Shown: in pieces, positions 1 through 9,931 of the stretch
Position numbering within the stretch: the first letter of the stretch is position 1
How the letters are laid out: each line of letters starts with the position of its first letter
Assembly: GCA_016710325.1 (NCBI GenBank)
Contig: JADJXK010000002.1
Span: 5,882,220 to 5,946,219 of the forward strand
Length of the DNA: 64,000 nt
Direction of reading: 5' to 3'
Source: Candidatus Leptofilum proximum
Lineage (GTDB): Bacteria > Chloroflexota > Anaerolineae > Promineifilales > Promineifilaceae
Translations under genes and position numbers: made by a program
The notes under the pieces: generated by a model
The model's database searches: none
Told to the model about the DNA's origin: nothing
The model's input: the letters and a program-made list of their open reading frames with translations, nothing else

Positions 1-34
1 TGCGTTTGGATGGTAATTCAAGCCGATGAGCGGT

Positions 35-103
35 AAGTGAAAAGTGAAAAGTGAAAAGTGGTGACTTTCTTACTTTTCACTTTTTACCTTTCGCTTTTTT
101 ACT
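35..103. repeat. Intergenic repeat family A (GTGAAAA units), inverted arms
   Basis: Four tandem GTGAAAA-type units (35-60) face degenerate complementary units (TTTTCAC type, 70-103), so the stretch can fold into a long hairpin just downstream of the galE stop codon. Other family A copies are at 6301-6326, 24716-24738 and 46640-46703. Confidence 0.8.
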
Positions 104-109
104 CAAAAA

Positions 110-1093
110 TTACTTCTCGTACCCGTGAGGATTCGCCACGTGCCACTGCCAGGCCATCTCGATGATCTGGCGCAGGTTGGGGTAGATGGGCGCCCAGCCG
201 AGGTCGTGGTTAATGGTTTCGCTGCTGGCGATCAAAATGGCCGGGTCACCAGCGCGGCGGGGGCCAATTTCGGCGGGGATGGGGTGCCCGGTTACTTCGC
301 GGGCGGTGTCGATGACCTGCTTGACGCTGAAGCCACGGCCGTTTCCAAGGTTGTATTTGCGGCTGTGTCCGCCATTTAGAATTTCCTTCATCGCCAGAAT
401 GTGCGCTTCCGCCAGGTCTACCACGTGGATGTAATCACGCACGCAGGTGCCGTCTGGCGTCTCGTAATCATCACCGAAGATGGTGATTTTTTCTCGCTGG
501 CCCAGGGCCACCTGCAGCACGAGGGGGATGAGGTGGGTTTCCGGAGTGTGGTCTTCACCGCGTGTTTCGGTGGCGCCGCAGGCGTTGAAGTAACGCAGAC
601 AGGTGTAGCGCATGTCGTACAGGCGGTCCATCCAGTGCAGATACCGTTCCAAAATGAATTTGGATTCGCCGTATGGGCTGCCGGGCACAATGCGCTCGTC
701 CTCGTCGATGGGCATACGTTCCGGGTCGTCGAACAGGTTGGCGGTGGAGGAAAGGATGAAGCCTTTGACATTGTTAGCGACAGCTGCCTCAATCAAATTC
801 AGCCCATTCACGATGTTATCGCGCAGGTACATAAACGGTTTTTCCACCGATTCACCCACCAACGTGTAGGAAGCAAAATGCATGATGCCATCTGGCTTGT
901 GGGTAGAAATAGCCGCTTCCACCGTCGCCTTGTCCGCCAGATCGCCCTGGATAAACACGGCATCGGGATGAACCGCATCCCGGTGGCCCTGGTACAAATT
1001 GTCGAACACAACCACTTCCGCGCCAGCTTTGATGAGGCGCTCCACGGTGATGCTGCCAATGTAACCTGCACCGCCCGTTACTAGAATTTTCAT
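110..1093 (-). CDS. galE: UDP-glucose 4-epimerase GalE
   Basis: Interconverts UDP-galactose and UDP-glucose, the last step of the Leloir pathway, in the cytoplasm. The 327-residue protein is an extended short-chain dehydrogenase: NAD-binding GGAGYIG at 7-13, Ser/Thr of the SST triplet near 115-117, and the YxxxK pair Tyr141/Lys145 in SPYGESK. Length is normal. The start is preceded by AAGGAG at good spacing. It is the last gene of the minus-strand galT...galK-galE cluster, separated from galK by a repeat-filled gap. It carries two ACGGCCGT octamers or close relatives. Identity is secure at family level; activity on GlcNAc derivatives cannot be excluded. Confidence 0.93.
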   Translation of the reverse strand: MKILVTGGAGYIGSITVERLIKAGAEVVVFDNLYQGHRDAVHPDAVFIQGDLADKATVEAAISTHKPDGIMHFASYTLVGESVEKPFMYLRDNIVNGLNLIEAAVANNVKGFILSSTANLFDDPERMPIDEDERIVPGSPYGESKFILERYLHWMDRLYDMRYTCLRYFNACGATETRGEDHTPETHLIPLVLQVALGQREKITIFGDDYETPDGTCVRDYIHVVDLAEAHILAMKEILNGGHSRKYNLGNGRGFSVKQVIDTAREVTGHPIPAEIGPRRAGDPAILIASSETINHDLGWAPIYPNLRQIIEMAWQWHVANPHGYEK

Positions 1094-1111
1094 TAAGTTA
1101 ATCTCCTTGGT

Positions 1112-1203
1112 TTCGGTTATCGGTAAACGGTGTTCGGTAAACGGTAATCGGTAATCGGTGATCAGGACGGAGTACCGATTACGGATAACGGATTACCGAC
1201 TAC
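1112..1203. repeat. Intergenic repeat family C (CGGTAATCGGT units), inverted arms
   Basis: Tandem units of CGGTAATCGGT/CGGTAAACGGT type (1112-1160) face their complement, ACCGATTACGG-type units (1173-1200), filling the galK-galE gap. The only other copy seen is at 9852-9928, also between two co-directional genes. Confidence 0.8.
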
Positions 1204-1236
1204 TGGTTGTACACAGCGAATCTTGCAGACACGCTG

Positions 1237-2448
1237 TCAATTTTGGGGAATCACCGACGCGCCTGCGCTGGGCTGGCAGACATAGATTTGGGGAATGAGA
1301 TCAGTTTGCTGCTGGTATTGTTGGGTTACGGCCGTTACAAACCGTTCCACATGCTCGCCATGTACCAGGGCCACGGCGCAGCCGCCAAAGCCGCCGCCCG
1401 TCATCCGCGCGCCGTAGCAGTTGGGTTGCGCCTGGGCCGCCGCCACCATCACGTTCAGTTCATCATTGGTGATCTCAAAATCATCCCGCATGCTGACGTG
1501 GCTCTCGTTCATAAACTGGCCCAGCAGAGCCGCGTCGGCATTTTGCATGGCTTTGGCGGCGTTGAGCGTGCGCAAATTTTCGGTGATGACGTGTCTGGCG
1601 CGACGGCGTGTTAGAGGGTCCAGATTGTCGGCTTCGGCCAGGAATTCGCTAATCGACACATCGCGCAGGGCGGACACGCCAAAATAGGCGGCGGCCGCTT
1701 CGCACTGCTGGCGGCGCTCGTTGTAGGCCGAATCGACCAGGCCGCGCCGGATGGTGGTGTCTAGAATGACAACGGCCGTTCCCGACCCATCCAACGCAGG
1801 CGGCAGCGGTACCGATTGGGTTTCCAGGCTGCGGCAGTCGATCAGCAGGGCGTGCCCCGCCTGCCCGGCCGCCGAAATCATCTGGTCCATGATGCCGCAG
1901 TTGACGCCGACCCACCTGTTTTCCGCCCGCTGGCTGAGTTTGGCCATCTGCGCCGCGTCCCAACCAAATCCCGACACCTGCTGGAAGGCGCGCGCCGTGG
2001 CCAGCTCCAGCGCCGCCGAGGAGGAGAGCCCGGCGCCTTTGGGCACGTTGCCGGCCATCACACCTTCCCAGCCGCGCAGGGTGTAGCCCGCTTCCTGCAA
2101 GGCCCAGGCCACGCCCTTGGGGTACTCAGCCCAGCCACCAACCTCCCGCAGGTTTTCGCCCGGAGCTTGTTCGTGAGCAGACCCTGCGGGAGGTTTTTGA
2201 GTGAGGGAGGTGAGGTGGAAAACGGCCGTTTCGTCAAAATCCAGCGAATGTACGGCCACCTGATCGTCGTCGCGCGGCCGCAGCGCCAGCCAGATGCCCC
2301 GGTCGATGGCCATCGGCAGCACAAAGCCGTCGTTGTAGTCGGTGTGTTCGCCGATGAGGTTAACGCGGCCTGGGGCCTGAACGATTAGCGGAGGCGGTGT
2401 GCCAAATTTTTCTGTGAAAGCGGCGGCAATGCGTTCTTGTAAACTCAT
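1237..2448 (-). CDS. galK: Galactokinase GalK with a palindromic in-frame insert
   Basis: Phosphorylates galactose to galactose-1-phosphate with ATP. Signatures are the galactokinase motif GRVNLIGEHTDYNDGF near residues 27-42, the GHMP ATP loop GAGLSSSAA near 138-146, and the C-terminal MTGGGFGG. ATG at 2448 is chosen over an upstream start at 2472 because GAGG lies just before it and the upstream start would overlap the preceding gene. Compared with E. coli GalK (from memory), about 17-22 extra residues (about 82-104) sit in a surface loop; they are encoded by an inverted repeat that also occurs in galT. It follows the S41 peptidase gene by 16 bp, so the two are probably cotranscribed. Confidence 0.93.
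   Translation of the reverse strand: MSLQERIAAAFTEKFGTPPPLIVQAPGRVNLIGEHTDYNDGFVLPMAIDRGIWLALRPRDDDQVAVHSLDFDETAVFHLTSLTQKPPAGSAHEQAPGENLREVGGWAEYPKGVAWALQEAGYTLRGWEGVMAGNVPKGAGLSSSAALELATARAFQQVSGFGWDAAQMAKLSQRAENRWVGVNCGIMDQMISAAGQAGHALLIDCRSLETQSVPLPPALDGSGTAVVILDTTIRRGLVDSAYNERRQQCEAAAAYFGVSALRDVSISEFLAEADNLDPLTRRRARHVITENLRTLNAAKAMQNADAALLGQFMNESHVSMRDDFEITNDELNVMVAAAQAQPNCYGARMTGGGFGGCAVALVHGEHVERFVTAVTQQYQQQTDLIPQIYVCQPSAGASVIPQN
2140..2195. repeat. Palindromic element inserted in frame in galK
   Basis: Arms AACCTCCCGCAGG (2140-2152) and CCTGCGGGAGGTT (2183-2195) are perfect complements around a 30-base loop. On the gene strand the element encodes a peptide ending in LREV, the same ending as the element in galT at 5387-5443. 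The loops also share TCGTGAG and AGA. This is direct evidence of one mobile palindrome in two genes. Confidence 0.85.
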
Positions 2449-2464
2449 TTTTTCCTCGTGATTG

Positions 2465-4291
2465 TTACTCAAATTGTTCGATAGCGGCCGTTAGTGCCAG
2501 GTCTTCTTCAGGTGTGGCAAATTCATACCAGGCCTGGATAACTTCAATGTCGGGGATGATACCAGTTTCTTCCCAATTGGCATCTGGTGCATCTGCCGGA
2601 ATGAACGTTTCGTCGGCGATGTGAGCCCGTGAGCCATCGGTAAAATCATGCCGGTGCGTGGTTTCTACGTTGCCTCGGCTGGTCTGGCCGATGAGAGTGG
2701 CACGGCCGTTTGCCTGCAAGATGCCAGAAAAAACTTCTGCATAGCTGATGGATTGTTCACCAATAAGAATGATGAGGGGAATATTTTGGGAGTTGGCCAC
2801 ATCGCGCCCCTGAATGGTAAATGACTTGGTTCCAGTTCGGCTGCTAAATTCACCAACTGTTCCGTCCGTGAAAAGTTCCAAAAGCTCCTGGAGAACTTCG
2901 CGCTGCCCGCCGCTGTTGACGCGCATGTCCAGAACCAGTCCAGTTAAAGAGCCAGCGGCGTTTAGGGTTTGCCAGGCGGTTTCGACCTGCGCGCCAATGG
3001 TTTGGTCTTGCATCGTGGGGATAAAAATGTAGCCGATACGGCCGTCTATCACCTCACTCGTTACCGGGGCATGGCCGGCGACAGGACCGCGCATCACTTC
3101 CACCTCGCGCGGTGCCTGGCCCGGGGTCTGTACGGTAAGCCTCACCGTAGTGCCTGCTGGCCCGCGCACTTCGTAGGGCAGGGGCGCACCGTTTTCGTCG
3201 CAGCAGGTGGGCTGGCCATCCGCGGCTAAAATGATGTCGTGGGACTGAATGCCCGCAGCGGCCGCACCGCTGTCGGGGAAAGTAAACGAAACAACCAGCC
3301 CGTCGGCTGCTGGTATGGTGTAAATAAACATGCCCACGCCGTCGAAGGCCGAATCACCGGAGAAGAGCAAATCTTCTTCGGCGGCCTCTTCCGGGTCTAG
3401 AAAGACGGAATGGTCATCGTTCAATTCGGCGATCATCGCCGCCATTGCTGCATAAAAGTTGTCATCGGGTGCGCCTTCTTGAATTTGAGCCTGGTAGCTT
3501 ACTTTGATGGCGGCCCAATCCACGCCGTTGAAGGTGGGGGACACATAGTTGTCATTTACGGCTTGCCACAGCTCGTCGAAGATGGTTTGTTGGGTAACGG
3601 CCGTTGCTGCCGCCGCCGCTGCTTCCCTGGTGGCCAGAATCTCTGGTAATAAGTCAGTAACCGGAACATCGTCGCCGACAATGTCAAACTGCAAATCGTC
3701 CAGCCACACTTTGCCAGACCCGCTTAAGTACAATCCATAATAAATATGACTCACCGCAACATTTTCCGGTACATCTAAGACGATGGTGTACTGCTGCCAA
3801 TCTGTACTGCCGGAAGGCGCTCGATCAGACATATCGTCAACGGCTAACTGATTACCCCGACCAATGCCATCTATTCGCAACATGATACCGGCCTTATCAC
3901 TTACATTTTCTGTTTTGATGAAGCCGGAAAACTGTAAACGAGTGCCCTTGTATCGGTTAATATTGGGCAACTCATCCCCGATAAAGAGATAGCCACCTTC
4001 CTCTATTGCCTGGTCGGTTTGTATGAGGATACTGGTTTCATCTCCATGGCCCATGGTTGAGTCTACGCTTACTTCATATACCTCTCGCAAATCTAGCGAG
4101 CCCTGGTGAGACAAACCATCTGGGAAGCCATCACTGTTGTTGTCATTTATTGGAACTACGAAGGCTGGGGTAGGGGATGCCGCGGCGTTTTCTTCATTTT
4201 GCCCACAGCCGCTAATTGCCAGGAGCAAGATAAGGCTAAGTGGCAGGGTCAATACAAACATTTTGAATAGGGGGAATCTTCGTCTGTTCAC
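2465..4291 (-). CDS. S41-family peptidase lipoprotein with N-terminal jelly-roll-like domain
   Basis: Probable exported C-terminal-processing-type serine protease. The GTG start at 4291 has AAGGAG six bases upstream; a longer frame to 4339 lacks this. A hydrophobic stretch ends in the lipobox AISGC, predicting a lipid-anchored extracytoplasmic protein. Next comes a roughly 170-residue region like carbohydrate-binding or jelly-roll modules, then the S41 core: a helical segment, a PDZ-like AAAAGIQSHDIILAADG, VLDMRVNSGG, and the nucleophile region GEQSISYAEVFSG. Where CtpA proteases have GKG with the catalytic lysine, this protein reads SRGN, so it may use the His/tricorn-like chemistry or be altered. 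No link to galactose metabolism is evident. Confidence 0.8.
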   Translation of the reverse strand: MNRRRFPLFKMFVLTLPLSLILLLAISGCGQNEENAAASPTPAFVVPINDNNSDGFPDGLSHQGSLDLREVYEVSVDSTMGHGDETSILIQTDQAIEEGGYLFIGDELPNINRYKGTRLQFSGFIKTENVSDKAGIMLRIDGIGRGNQLAVDDMSDRAPSGSTDWQQYTIVLDVPENVAVSHIYYGLYLSGSGKVWLDDLQFDIVGDDVPVTDLLPEILATREAAAAAATAVTQQTIFDELWQAVNDNYVSPTFNGVDWAAIKVSYQAQIQEGAPDDNFYAAMAAMIAELNDDHSVFLDPEEAAEEDLLFSGDSAFDGVGMFIYTIPAADGLVVSFTFPDSGAAAAGIQSHDIILAADGQPTCCDENGAPLPYEVRGPAGTTVRLTVQTPGQAPREVEVMRGPVAGHAPVTSEVIDGRIGYIFIPTMQDQTIGAQVETAWQTLNAAGSLTGLVLDMRVNSGGQREVLQELLELFTDGTVGEFSSRTGTKSFTIQGRDVANSQNIPLIILIGEQSISYAEVFSGILQANGRATLIGQTSRGNVETTHRHDFTDGSRAHIADETFIPADAPDANWEETGIIPDIEVIQAWYEFATPEEDLALTAAIEQFE

Positions 4292-4360
4292 CACGTACTC
4301 CTTTTGGTATGGGACACGCATTGCCAAACTGACACTCAATGAAAATTATACGGGGTTATT

Positions 4361-5161
4361 TTAGGCGGGGTTGCACCTTGACCAAACGAGGTTTTCAAAA
4401 TCAGGTGTTTTTTGGACGAGGGTACGCAGGCGGAGGCGTACGGCCGTATCCCCCGGAATCTCGTACCCTAGATCGACCTTAGCCAGCTGGTAAAGCTCGG
4501 CCAGCCAGTCGCCCCACTCGTCGCCGATGAGCTGCTGGTATTTCTCGATAGCCTGCCTTTTGGACCCGGCTCGCGCGCCGTGCAAAAACGCCAGCGACAC
4601 TGTGGCGCCCAGGCTAACCAGGTTGAGCAGCAGCCGCGTGCCTGGTGCAAACCGGTCTCCGCCCAGCCAGATGCCAAATTTCTCATAGCCAAAGAATTCA
4701 CCATCCGCATCTGGGAAGGTGACGGGCCTGGGCAAAAGTTCTGGTTCTCCCCGGATTTGGTGCTGGTAGGTCATAAACCCCTGGCGGGAGTCCTGCTGAT
4801 ACTGCTCAATTGGCTCCCAGGGAATCTGATCCAGGATATCTTCGCCAGAGACGAATTTGCCGCCCAGTTTCAGGCCCGTGCTGCCTTTGGCCAGCAGATC
4901 GGCTTCACATCTGGGAGCCAGGTCCAGACGCATAGCGGCCAGCTGGCTGGCAATCTGGCGCAGCTGGCGCAGGGGGTCGGCTTCACCGGGCAGGCAGCTG
5001 CCTTTAAAAATGACAATGAGATCGAGATCGCTGTGGGGAACGGCCGTACCTTCCGCATAGCTGCCAACCAGGTAACACGCACGCACTCGCCCAGGGAATA
5101 CCAGTTCTATCAGGTTCACAACCGCTTCAATGAGTTGATCGGCTCTTTTGTTTTCTGGCAT
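4361..5161 (-). CDS. Nucleotidyltransferase-fold protein
   Basis: A 266-residue cytoplasmic protein with the polymerase-beta-type motif GSYAEGTAVPHSDLDLIV near residues 33-50. It contains the GS(x)nG loop and the two metal-binding aspartates (SDLDL). The C-terminal half is helical with no recognised motif, as in aminoglycoside adenylyltransferase-like proteins. It lies between galT and the S41 peptidase gene on the same strand. Substrate is unknown; antibiotic resistance should not be assumed. Confidence 0.75.
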   Translation of the reverse strand: MPENKRADQLIEAVVNLIELVFPGRVRACYLVGSYAEGTAVPHSDLDLIVIFKGSCLPGEADPLRQLRQIASQLAAMRLDLAPRCEADLLAKGSTGLKLGGKFVSGEDILDQIPWEPIEQYQQDSRQGFMTYQHQIRGEPELLPRPVTFPDADGEFFGYEKFGIWLGGDRFAPGTRLLLNLVSLGATVSLAFLHGARAGSKRQAIEKYQQLIGDEWGDWLAELYQLAKVDLGYEIPGDTAVRLRLRTLVQKTPDFENLVWSRCNPA

Positions 5162-5171
5162 CTTGGGTCAA

Positions 5172-5205
5172 AGGTGACAGGCACTTCCAAAAGTGCCTGT
5201 CACCT
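5172..5205. repeat. Perfect 15-bp hairpin between galT and the nucleotidyltransferase gene
   Basis: AGGTGACAGGCACTT (5172-5186) and its exact complement (5191-5205) flank the loop CCAA, directly after the galT stop codon. No T-run follows on the galT strand, so it is a REP-like palindrome rather than a clear terminator. Confidence 0.75.
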
Positions 5206-5209
5206 GGAA

Positions 5210-6326
<1,117 letters not shown>

Positions 6327-6398
6327 AGAGGGCGAGGCGATTGGTGCAGCGGTTCTGTGCTGTTCCAAGATGAGTCCCAATCGCCTCGCCCCTACGGT

Positions 6399-7862
6399 TT
6401 ATTTTTCTCTTAATTCTCGCGCTCTGGCCCGCAAAACCGCCATCCTCACTTCATCTCCCGTCAATTCATCGTGCAGCTGCTCGATGCGGGCGACGAGGGG
6501 GGCATGTTTAAAAGAGAAGGCGATGTTGCGTACCTGGTGCAGCCGGGCTTGCTGGCCTGCGCGTGTGAATTCTTCCGCGCGGAGGGGGCGAGCGGCGCCC
6601 CAATCGACGTGCACAATCGCCCCATCCGGCTGGTGGATGATGAAGTTGGCGGCGTGCCAATCGCCGTTTTCAATGCCCAACTGTTCGCAGACCAGCTGGT
6701 GCAGCAGGATTTCCTCGTAGAGCGCGGGGATGAGGATGTCTGCATCCTGCCACGCCGTTTCCATTATCGTATCGCCCCGCACAAACGGCTCCAGCGTCAA
6801 TCCCAGCAGCGACGAAAATTGGGTGTTGTAGCCAAACGCGCGGCTGATGCGCGGCACCAGGTTTTCTTCCAGGATGAGCCGCAGCCGACCGCGGGCGGTT
6901 ACCAGTTCGCCGGTGCCGGTCATGAATGGCCAATTTTCGGGACGGCCGTTCACCACCCGCGCGCCCAGTTCAATCTCGTGAAACGGCTCGGGAGCGGGCT
7001 GCTTGATCACCCATCCCAACTCAGGCGCAATCAGGATGGTGCTGCGCCGGTGCCGTCCCACGATGTATTCCCCCTTGAGCAGCAGATGGAGGTCGCTGGC
7101 CTGCCGGTGTGCCTCTTGCCAGGCGGCGATTTGGTCGCTGAGGGCGAAGTTGTGGTCGGCAACGGCCGTTCGCCGCAACAATTCCAGCGTCACCATCTGG
7201 CCCATCAACTCATCGATGAGGAAGACGGCGGGCAGGGGCGGTAGGCTGCTGGTGGCAAAACAGCGCTCGGTGGCAATCTCGGCGTAAAGCTGGTCGATAT
7301 AGGCCATGTGAGCGGGCAGGACAGCTTCTTTACCAAGCTGCTGCTGCCGGATGTGGTGAAGGTGGCAAAACGCTTCTGCCGTACCGGCCACAGTCAGACC
7401 GGTTTCTGTTTCCAGGCGGCTGGCCACCTGCTGCGGATCGGCGCCAAAAAAGCGAATCTGCTCGCCAAAGTCGTGCAAAATTTCGGCGCGATCCAGCAGC
7501 GGATCGCCATTGGCCAGCGGCGGCTCAAAGCCGACCACGCCAAAGTAATTGGCAATCCAGCCGCCCAACGGCCGTGTCAAAAAATCTGCTTCGGCCAAAA
7601 GTTCCACCGGCACCAGCCGGTCGGTGGGCAGCTCTACCAGGTGGCCATGCGGATCGTCGATGTGCAGCAGGTCCGTAATGGTGGGAACGGCCGTTTTACG
7701 TAACCGTTCAATCCATTTTGCCTCGGCGGCGGCCGACGGCCGCTGCCCCACAGTGCAAACCAGCGCGCCGCGGCTTTCTGACTGCGGCGGCACAAGAAAA
7801 TCAACAATTTCAGGGCGGCTAAGGGGGATGCCAACGATGGCAAATTGCAGTTGGTTCAGCAT
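6399..7862 (-). CDS. Kinase-fold protein (APH/lipopolysaccharide-kinase-like), unknown substrate
   Basis: A 487-residue protein, soluble by sequence. The C-terminal part carries a protein-kinase-like catalytic core: GDWHAANFII (catalytic loop D-x-H-x-x-N, near 395-405) followed by VDWGAARP (metal-binding D of the DFG-type motif, near 419-426). An earlier VIKQPAPEP could supply the ATP-binding lysine. The N-terminal about 280 residues match nothing I recognise. It is the most upstream minus-strand gene before galT (91 bp gap) and is divergent from the HTH regulator at 8105. Phosphorylation of a small molecule is more likely than of protein, by analogy with APH-like folds. Confidence 0.6.
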   Translation of the reverse strand: MLNQLQFAIVGIPLSRPEIVDFLVPPQSESRGALVCTVGQRPSAAAEAKWIERLRKTAVPTITDLLHIDDPHGHLVELPTDRLVPVELLAEADFLTRPLGGWIANYFGVVGFEPPLANGDPLLDRAEILHDFGEQIRFFGADPQQVASRLETETGLTVAGTAEAFCHLHHIRQQQLGKEAVLPAHMAYIDQLYAEIATERCFATSSLPPLPAVFLIDELMGQMVTLELLRRTAVADHNFALSDQIAAWQEAHRQASDLHLLLKGEYIVGRHRRSTILIAPELGWVIKQPAPEPFHEIELGARVVNGRPENWPFMTGTGELVTARGRLRLILEENLVPRISRAFGYNTQFSSLLGLTLEPFVRGDTIMETAWQDADILIPALYEEILLHQLVCEQLGIENGDWHAANFIIHQPDGAIVHVDWGAARPLRAEEFTRAGQQARLHQVRNIAFSFKHAPLVARIEQLHDELTGDEVRMAVLRARARELREK

Positions 7863-7952
7863 GCCCCTAGTTTACGCGAAAAGGGCGAAATTCACCCGTG
7901 GAATCTGGCAAAAATGATCGATCTTCAGGAATTCCGTGGGCAGATAGCTGTA

Positions 7953-7999
7953 ATGCGTGAAACATGAAACGTGAACAGAGCGACATCACGTTTCACGCT
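7953..7999. repeat. Repeat family B (GTGAAACGTGA units) in the 7863-8104 spacer
   Basis: Units GCGTGAAACATGAAACGTGA (7955-7974) face ATCACGTTTCACG (7985-7997), giving an inverted pair between two divergent genes. The rest of the spacer holds one ACGGCCGT (8044) and an AT-rich stretch before the plus-strand regulator; no confident promoter was picked out. Confidence 0.75.
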
Positions 8000-8104
8000 A
8001 AAATCCGCCAACGCCTTAAAGTGCCAAAACGACTTGCTTGACAACGGCCGTCTTCCCAATTATCATATCCGATAACATTATCAAAATTAATAACGGAGAC
8101 CATT

Positions 8105-8641
8105 TTGCGGAAGATTGAACTCATTATTCATCCGGTTCGTTTTCAAATTTTGCGGGCCATTGGCACAGAAACGTTAACCACCCAGGAAATTGCCGACCGG
8201 CTGCCGGACACGCCCAAATCGTCGATTTACCGGCATTTGAAGCTGCTGCTGGAGCACGATCTGATTGTGCTGGCCGACACCCGCCTGGTGAATGGCATCC
8301 AGGAAAAGACGTACCGCCTGGACCAGCCAGCCCGGTTGGGGCCGGAAGAGATGAACGAGTTGTCGGTGGACGACCACATCCGCTTTTTTACTACGTACGC
8401 GCTTACGCTGGTGCAGGATTTTGCGGATTACGTCACCAAAAACGCGCCGGTTGACATGCTGGCCGATCGCACCGGCTACACAGAAATCTCTTTTTACGCC
8501 AATACGGCCGAATTAGACGAATTTCAGGTAGCCATCAATACGGCCGTCATGAAGCTTTTGGCCAATCAACCGGGGAACGGCCGTTCCCGCCGCAAACTGG
8601 CTGTTGTTTCCCAACCGCTGCCGGAAGGCGGTGAAACGTGA
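8105..8641 (+). CDS. ArsR/HTH_20-type transcriptional regulator
   Basis: A 178-residue regulator. The N-terminal winged helix-turn-helix is clear: HPVRFQILRAIG, then LTTQEIADRLPDTPKSSIYRHLKLL as the recognition region (about 25-50), and a wing with KTYRL. The C-terminal half is helical and probably dimerises or senses a ligand. The start is TTG at 8105 with GGAG six bases upstream. It heads a plus-strand set with the PLDc_N protein, ABC ATPase and permease fusion, an arrangement typical of Firmicute-like yxlEFG clusters. It likely controls that transporter, in response to an unknown signal. Confidence 0.8.
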   Translation: MRKIELIIHPVRFQILRAIGTETLTTQEIADRLPDTPKSSIYRHLKLLLEHDLIVLADTRLVNGIQEKTYRLDQPARLGPEEMNELSVDDHIRFFTTYALTLVQDFADYVTKNAPVDMLADRTGYTEISFYANTAELDEFQVAINTAVMKLLANQPGNGRSRRKLAVVSQPLPEGGET

Positions 8642-8694
8642 TGCGTGAAACGTGAAGAGCACGAGACTTTTCACGTTTCACGTTTTACGTTTCC
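8631..8694. repeat. Repeat family B, inverted arms between regulator and PLDc_N gene
   Basis: GTGAAACGTGATGCGTGAAA (8633-8652) faces TTTTCACGTTTCACGTTTTA (8669-8688). The repeat overlaps the last codons of the regulator gene and lies inside the presumed transcript, 5' of the next ribosome-binding site. Confidence 0.8.
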
Positions 8695-8720
8695 CTTACT
8701 AAAAAATTGGAGTAACCAAA

Positions 8721-8918
8721 ATGGAATTCATAACCAACAACCTCCCTCTACTCATCCCCATCTTCATCATCCAGCTGGCGCTGATTGTGTTTGCCCTGGC
8801 GGACTTAGCACGCCGCGAGAACACACGCGGGCCAAAATGGGTCTGGGTGCTGGTGATTTTGTTTATCAACATGATTGGCCCCATCGTCTACTTTTTGGTG
8901 GGGCGGGACGAGGCGTAA
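8721..8918 (+). CDS. Small PLDc_N-domain membrane protein (YxlE-like)
   Basis: A 65-residue two-helix membrane protein: hydrophobic helix at about 9-28, a basic loop ARRENTRGPKW, a second helix at about 42-60 with NMIGPIVYFLVGR. This is the PLDc_N pattern found alone in YxlE-type proteins and at the start of cardiolipin synthases. GGAG precedes the ATG. The next gene starts directly after the stop codon, which implies translational coupling with the ABC ATPase. In Bacillus the similar yxlE-yxlF-yxlG order accompanies control of an ECF sigma factor; no sigma factor is present here. Confidence 0.85.
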   Translation: MEFITNNLPLLIPIFIIQLALIVFALADLARRENTRGPKWVWVLVILFINMIGPIVYFLVGRDEA

Positions 8919-9854
8919 ATGGACCACATTGCAATTCGCTGCCAGGGGTTGAGCAAGCAGTACGGCGATGTGCAAGCTCTACAGCCGCTGGATTTAACTG
9001 TGCCTCAGGGCGCGATTTTTGGCTTTTTGGGGCGCAACGGCGCGGGCAAAACCACCACCATCCGGCTGCTGACCGGGCTGGCGGTGCCCAGCAGCGGGCG
9101 CGCCTGGGTGGCGGGTGTAGAAACCACCACCGCCGACAGCGCCGCTCGCGCCAGCTTTGGCTACCTGCCGCAGGACCCTGCTTTTTACGGCTGGATGACG
9201 CCGCTGGAATATCTGGATTACGTTGGCAAGCTGTTCCAGATGGATAAGCCGACACGCCAGCGCCGCAGCGACGAGATGCTGACCCTGGTGAAGCTGACGG
9301 ACGCGGCCAAACGGCCGATTCGCGGCTTCTCCGGCGGCATGATCCAGCGCATGGGCATTGCCCAGGCCTTGCTGCACGAACCGCCGGTGCTTTTCCTGGA
9401 TGAACCGACAAGCGCGCTGGATCCGGCCGGACGGCACGAACTGCTGGCGCTGCTGGCCAGCCTGCGCGGGCAGGTGACCATCTTCCTCTCCAGCCACATT
9501 CTGGCGGACGTGGAGCGCATCTGCGACACGATTGGCATCATCCGCGAAGGCGAATTGGTGCTGGTGGCGGGTCGCGACGAGCTGATGGAGCAGTACGCCA
9601 CGGACAGTATTTTGCTGGAGGTGGCGAAGGGGTCGCCTACGGCCGTTTCCACCCTTCTGCCCATCCTGCAAACCCAACCGTGGGTGCAGCAAATTGACCA
9701 GGAAAACGGCCGCATCCACCTGCACGTTTATGACGTGGCCGCGGCCCAGCAAGCCATCCTGCCGCTCATCGCGGAAAACCGGGTGCAGTTGAACAAGTTT
9801 GAATGGATACGGCCGTCTCTGGAGGAAATTTTCCTCTCGATCAGCGACCGGTAA
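8919..9854 (+). CDS. ABC transporter ATP-binding protein (YxlF/CcmA-like)
   Basis: The 311-residue ATPase has Walker A GRNGAGKTTT (about 38-47), signature FSGGMIQRMG, Walker B VLFLDEPTSALD and the H-loop SSHILAD, followed by a C-terminal domain of about 90 residues typical of ABC-2 exporters (NatA/YxlF type). It starts immediately after the PLDc_N stop codon. The partner permease is the fusion protein at 9932. Probable role: export or membrane-stress function; substrate unknown. Confidence 0.92.
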   Translation: MDHIAIRCQGLSKQYGDVQALQPLDLTVPQGAIFGFLGRNGAGKTTTIRLLTGLAVPSSGRAWVAGVETTTADSAARASFGYLPQDPAFYGWMTPLEYLDYVGKLFQMDKPTRQRRSDEMLTLVKLTDAAKRPIRGFSGGMIQRMGIAQALLHEPPVLFLDEPTSALDPAGRHELLALLASLRGQVTIFLSSHILADVERICDTIGIIREGELVLVAGRDELMEQYATDSILLEVAKGSPTAVSTLLPILQTQPWVQQIDQENGRIHLHVYDVAAAQQAILPLIAENRVQLNKFEWIRPSLEEIFLSISDR

Positions 9855-9928
9855 TCGGTGAACGGTGAACGGTTAACCGAATACGGATTACCGATTACGG
9901 ATAACGGATTACCGATAACGGATAACAA
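9852..9928. repeat. Repeat family C between ABC ATPase and permease fusion
   Basis: CGGTAATCGGTGAACGG-type units face ACCGATTACGGATAACGG-type units. The array starts at the ATPase stop codon and ends a few bases before the next ATG, leaving no room for a clear ribosome-binding site. Confidence 0.8.
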
Positions 9929-9931
9929 AAA

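Noticed and set aside
1..36. Possible last 11 codons of a plus-strand gene (ends at TAA 34-36).
   Set aside because: Too short to identify and any frame can end like this; not listed as a feature.
1112..1203. Tandem words at several loci considered as CRISPR arrays.
   Set aside because: Units are about 7-12 bp, degenerate and contiguous, with no unique spacers and no cas genes nearby.
4361..5161. Aminoglycoside resistance nucleotidyltransferase.
   Set aside because: Only the general GS...DxD motif is present; nothing points to aminoglycoside substrates.
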